This document shows positions 32,991-34,381 of a stretch of 34,381 bases of DNA, piece after piece. A program made the position numbers and the translations under genes. Numbering within the stretch: position 1 is the stretch's first letter; each line of letters begins with the position of its first letter. Source of the stretch: CAINVV01 sp964506325 (GTDB lineage Bacteria; Bacteroidota; Bacteroidia; Bacteroidales; Prolixibacteraceae). The notes below the pieces were generated by a model. That model worked only from the letters and a program-made list of their open reading frames with translations. It was not told the origin of the DNA and searched no databases. Location: the NCBI GenBank assembly GCA_964506325.1, contig CAZDLO010000034.1, forward strand, positions 1 through 34,381. Reading direction: 5' to 3'.

Positions 32991-34381
32991 CTAGTTGAAG
33001 ATATAACGTATTCCGAGTTGCATGGAATAGGTTGAACTGTAACTTATATTATCACGATAGGTTTTCTGAATCATATCGCCGTTGAGTGGGTTCATTCTGA
33101 ATGTTGGCTTAACAGTACCTCCTGCAACAACACTTGAACTGTTAGCAGGAACCAAAATTGGGCTCTGGTTGTAGAAATCAGCAATACCCCAGCTGTGGTT
33201 GATAAGGTTGGCAACATTTAAAACATCTAGACTAACCTGGATGGAATTGCGTTTGCCCTTAACTTTAACAAAGAACTCCTGCATAATTTTTGCATCGAAA
33301 TTGTTTCTCCAGGGCATCAGGGCACCATTGCGTTCAGTATATTTGCCAAGACGAGTGCGAAGATATTTATCCTGGTTTACGTATTTAAAGAAAGCTTCAC
33401 TCTGCGCTGCAGCTGTCCATAAGACATTTGCTCCTGCTGAATTTTTAACAGTCTGGTCAACAAAAGTTATTTCTGCTGCATTTTTTGGAACATAGATCAG
33501 GTTAAGTGCGCCGTTGTCCCTTACAAAGTTGCTTGAATAGGTATAGGAGAACCGACCTTGTGAACTTCCTTCATAGAATACTGACAATGTTGTAGCCATT
33601 GATTTCAGGTATTCGATTTTGTAGGACAAGGAGGCGATCAGCCTGTCCGGAACCACATAACTGGCATAACTCAGTTCTTCACTGTTGGAGCCGTTTACAT
33701 TGGGATTGCCTGTCCATGCTGAAGCAGCCTGGTCTCCACCTCCGTCAACAAGGTTTTTGGCTTCACTGCGTGTGTATGCCAACATTCCATAAAAACCATG
33801 ATCAAATGATTTCTCAAGTTTGGCTGTTAAAGAGTAGTAGTAACCCTGTTTTCTGTTCTCAAGAACGATTGGAGAGACTCCATTGCCGATTCCGGTAGAA
33901 GTTGTGATTGCACCTGCTGAGTTGATGAGCTGGTGATATTTGTCCTTGGTTGTGGCTGTTGCTGTGACAGGATAGACCAGACGGTTATCCGGATAACCTG
34001 CAATGTTCAGTGGAACCATTCCTTTCAGACCTTCATTCACAAAGAACGCTGTATTGAAATCCTTGTTGTAGATACCTTCAAGGGATCCTTTCATGCCCCA
34101 TGGGAGCTTGGCATCCAATGCAAGACTGCTTTTCCAGGTCTGTGGCATTTTGAAATTGTCAGAAATAATGGTGAATGAACCCGGTACAATTGTTCCTGCC
34201 GTAGGCTGAGTTGCCGGATAATAAGCATTCATTTCTGGCTTGAAAGGCCCGGGTGTATTAGCTGTACCCGAATAAGTCATGGTAGTTTGAACCATACCTG
34301 CATCTCCAACCTGACTTACAATCCATACAAAAGGAACACGTCCGGTGAAAATACCGGTTACTCCCCTCAATACCAGTGAAC
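32991..34381 (-). CDS. TonB-dependent receptor, C-terminal part (Oar-like), cut by the window end
   Basis: The reading frame is open to the window edge, so only the last 460 or so residues are seen. An apparent start near 34370 is a TTG inside the gene, since the codons before it also read through (SLV before LRGVTGIFTG). The RGVTGIFTGRVPFVWIVSQ segment and the large aromatic barrel strands are typical of the long Bacteroidota TonB-dependent receptors with a carboxypeptidase-like N-terminal domain (Oar group). The protein ends MQLGIRYIFN, a barrel-type terminus. It would import or sense a ligand at the outer membrane; the ligand is unknown. No SusD homologue lies downstream within the window. 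Confidence 0.88.
   Translation of the reverse strand, partial: SLVLRGVTGIFTGRVPFVWIVSQVGDAGMVQTTMTYSGTANTPGPFKPEMNAYYPATQPTAGTIVPGSFTIISDNFKMPQTWKSSLALDAKLPWGMKGSLEGIYNKDFNTAFFVNEGLKGMVPLNIAGYPDNRLVYPVTATATTKDKYHQLINSAGAITTSTGIGNGVSPIVLENRKQGYYYSLTAKLEKSFDHGFYGMLAYTRSEAKNLVDGGGDQAASAWTGNPNVNGSNSEELSYASYVVPDRLIASLSYKIEYLKSMATTLSVFYEGSSQGRFSYTYSSNFVRDNGALNLIYVPKNAAEITFVDQTVKNSAGANVLWTAAAQSEAFFKYVNQDKYLRTRLGKYTERNGALMPWRNNFDAKIMQEFFVKVKGKRNSIQVSLDVLNVANLINHSWGIADFYNQSPILVPANSSSVVAGGTVKPTFRMNPLNGDMIQKTYRDNISYSSTYSMQLGIRYIFN

Noticed and set aside
32991..34381. SusC/SusD polysaccharide utilisation locus
   Set aside because: The receptor is of the Oar-like type, and the next downstream gene is hisS, not susD; the upstream side is outside the window.

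Overview
This window looks like a chromosomal segment from a member of the Bacteroidota, probably Bacteroidales or a close relative. The evidence is a large TonB-dependent receptor of the Oar-like type, Bacteroidetes-typical small families (DUF5808, ECF sigma plus single-TM partner plus LTPQE periplasmic protein), almost no Shine-Dalgarno sequences, and TAnnTTTG elements (the Bacteroidetes -7 box) in the correct orientation before many genes. The assignment is by recognition, without any search. I see no tRNA, rRNA, CRISPR array, insertion sequence, prophage or integrase, and no stretch above 300 bp lacks a gene.

Layout. (1) 1-112 is a tandem array of 16 heptamers directly abutting a gene for an exported protein with a ComEA-like HhH region and a predicted outer-membrane barrel (118-2166). 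(2) A PlsC-type acyltransferase (2362-3528) converges on a DUF5808 miniprotein; their stop codons overlap within 8 bp. Aspartate kinase lies upstream of DUF5808 on the minus strand. (3) A tight minus-strand operon (9872 to 5248) encodes MtaB, an inositol-monophosphatase-like enzyme, an LpxL/HtrB-like acyltransferase (ATGA overlap), a GT2 glycosyltransferase and an isochorismatase-like hydrolase, with PIN-PhoH upstream. (4) A plus-strand block (11552-20134) encodes FolC, a Tat-exported Gfo/Idh/MocA oxidoreductase, a BASS transporter, a second PlsC-like acyltransferase overlapping it, a CPBP membrane protease and a membrane-anchored GH31 glycosidase. (5) A minus-strand block (27581 to 20156) encodes PBP1A, a methyltransferase, a BFD-like 2Fe-2S protein, a malic enzyme-PTA fusion and an S41-protease homologue that has lost its catalytic dyad. 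(6) A TIGR01777 epimerase converges on YchF. (7) An ECF sigma factor, a likely membrane anti-sigma protein and a small periplasmic protein form a regulatory trio ending in a perfect 19-bp terminator shared with convergent HisS. The window closes with the C-terminal part of a TonB-dependent receptor.

Functionally the segment is mostly housekeeping: envelope lipids and polysaccharide (two PlsC-type enzymes, LpxL-like, GT2, PBP1A), translation and tRNA (MtaB, HisS, YchF), central metabolism (aspartate kinase, FolC, malic enzyme) and carbohydrate handling (GH31, Gfo/Idh). I found no clear new multi-gene defence or mobile system. The points most worth a second look are the heptamer array beside the HhH-barrel gene, the HhH-barrel fusion itself, the S41 pseudoprotease, and the sigma-factor trio.
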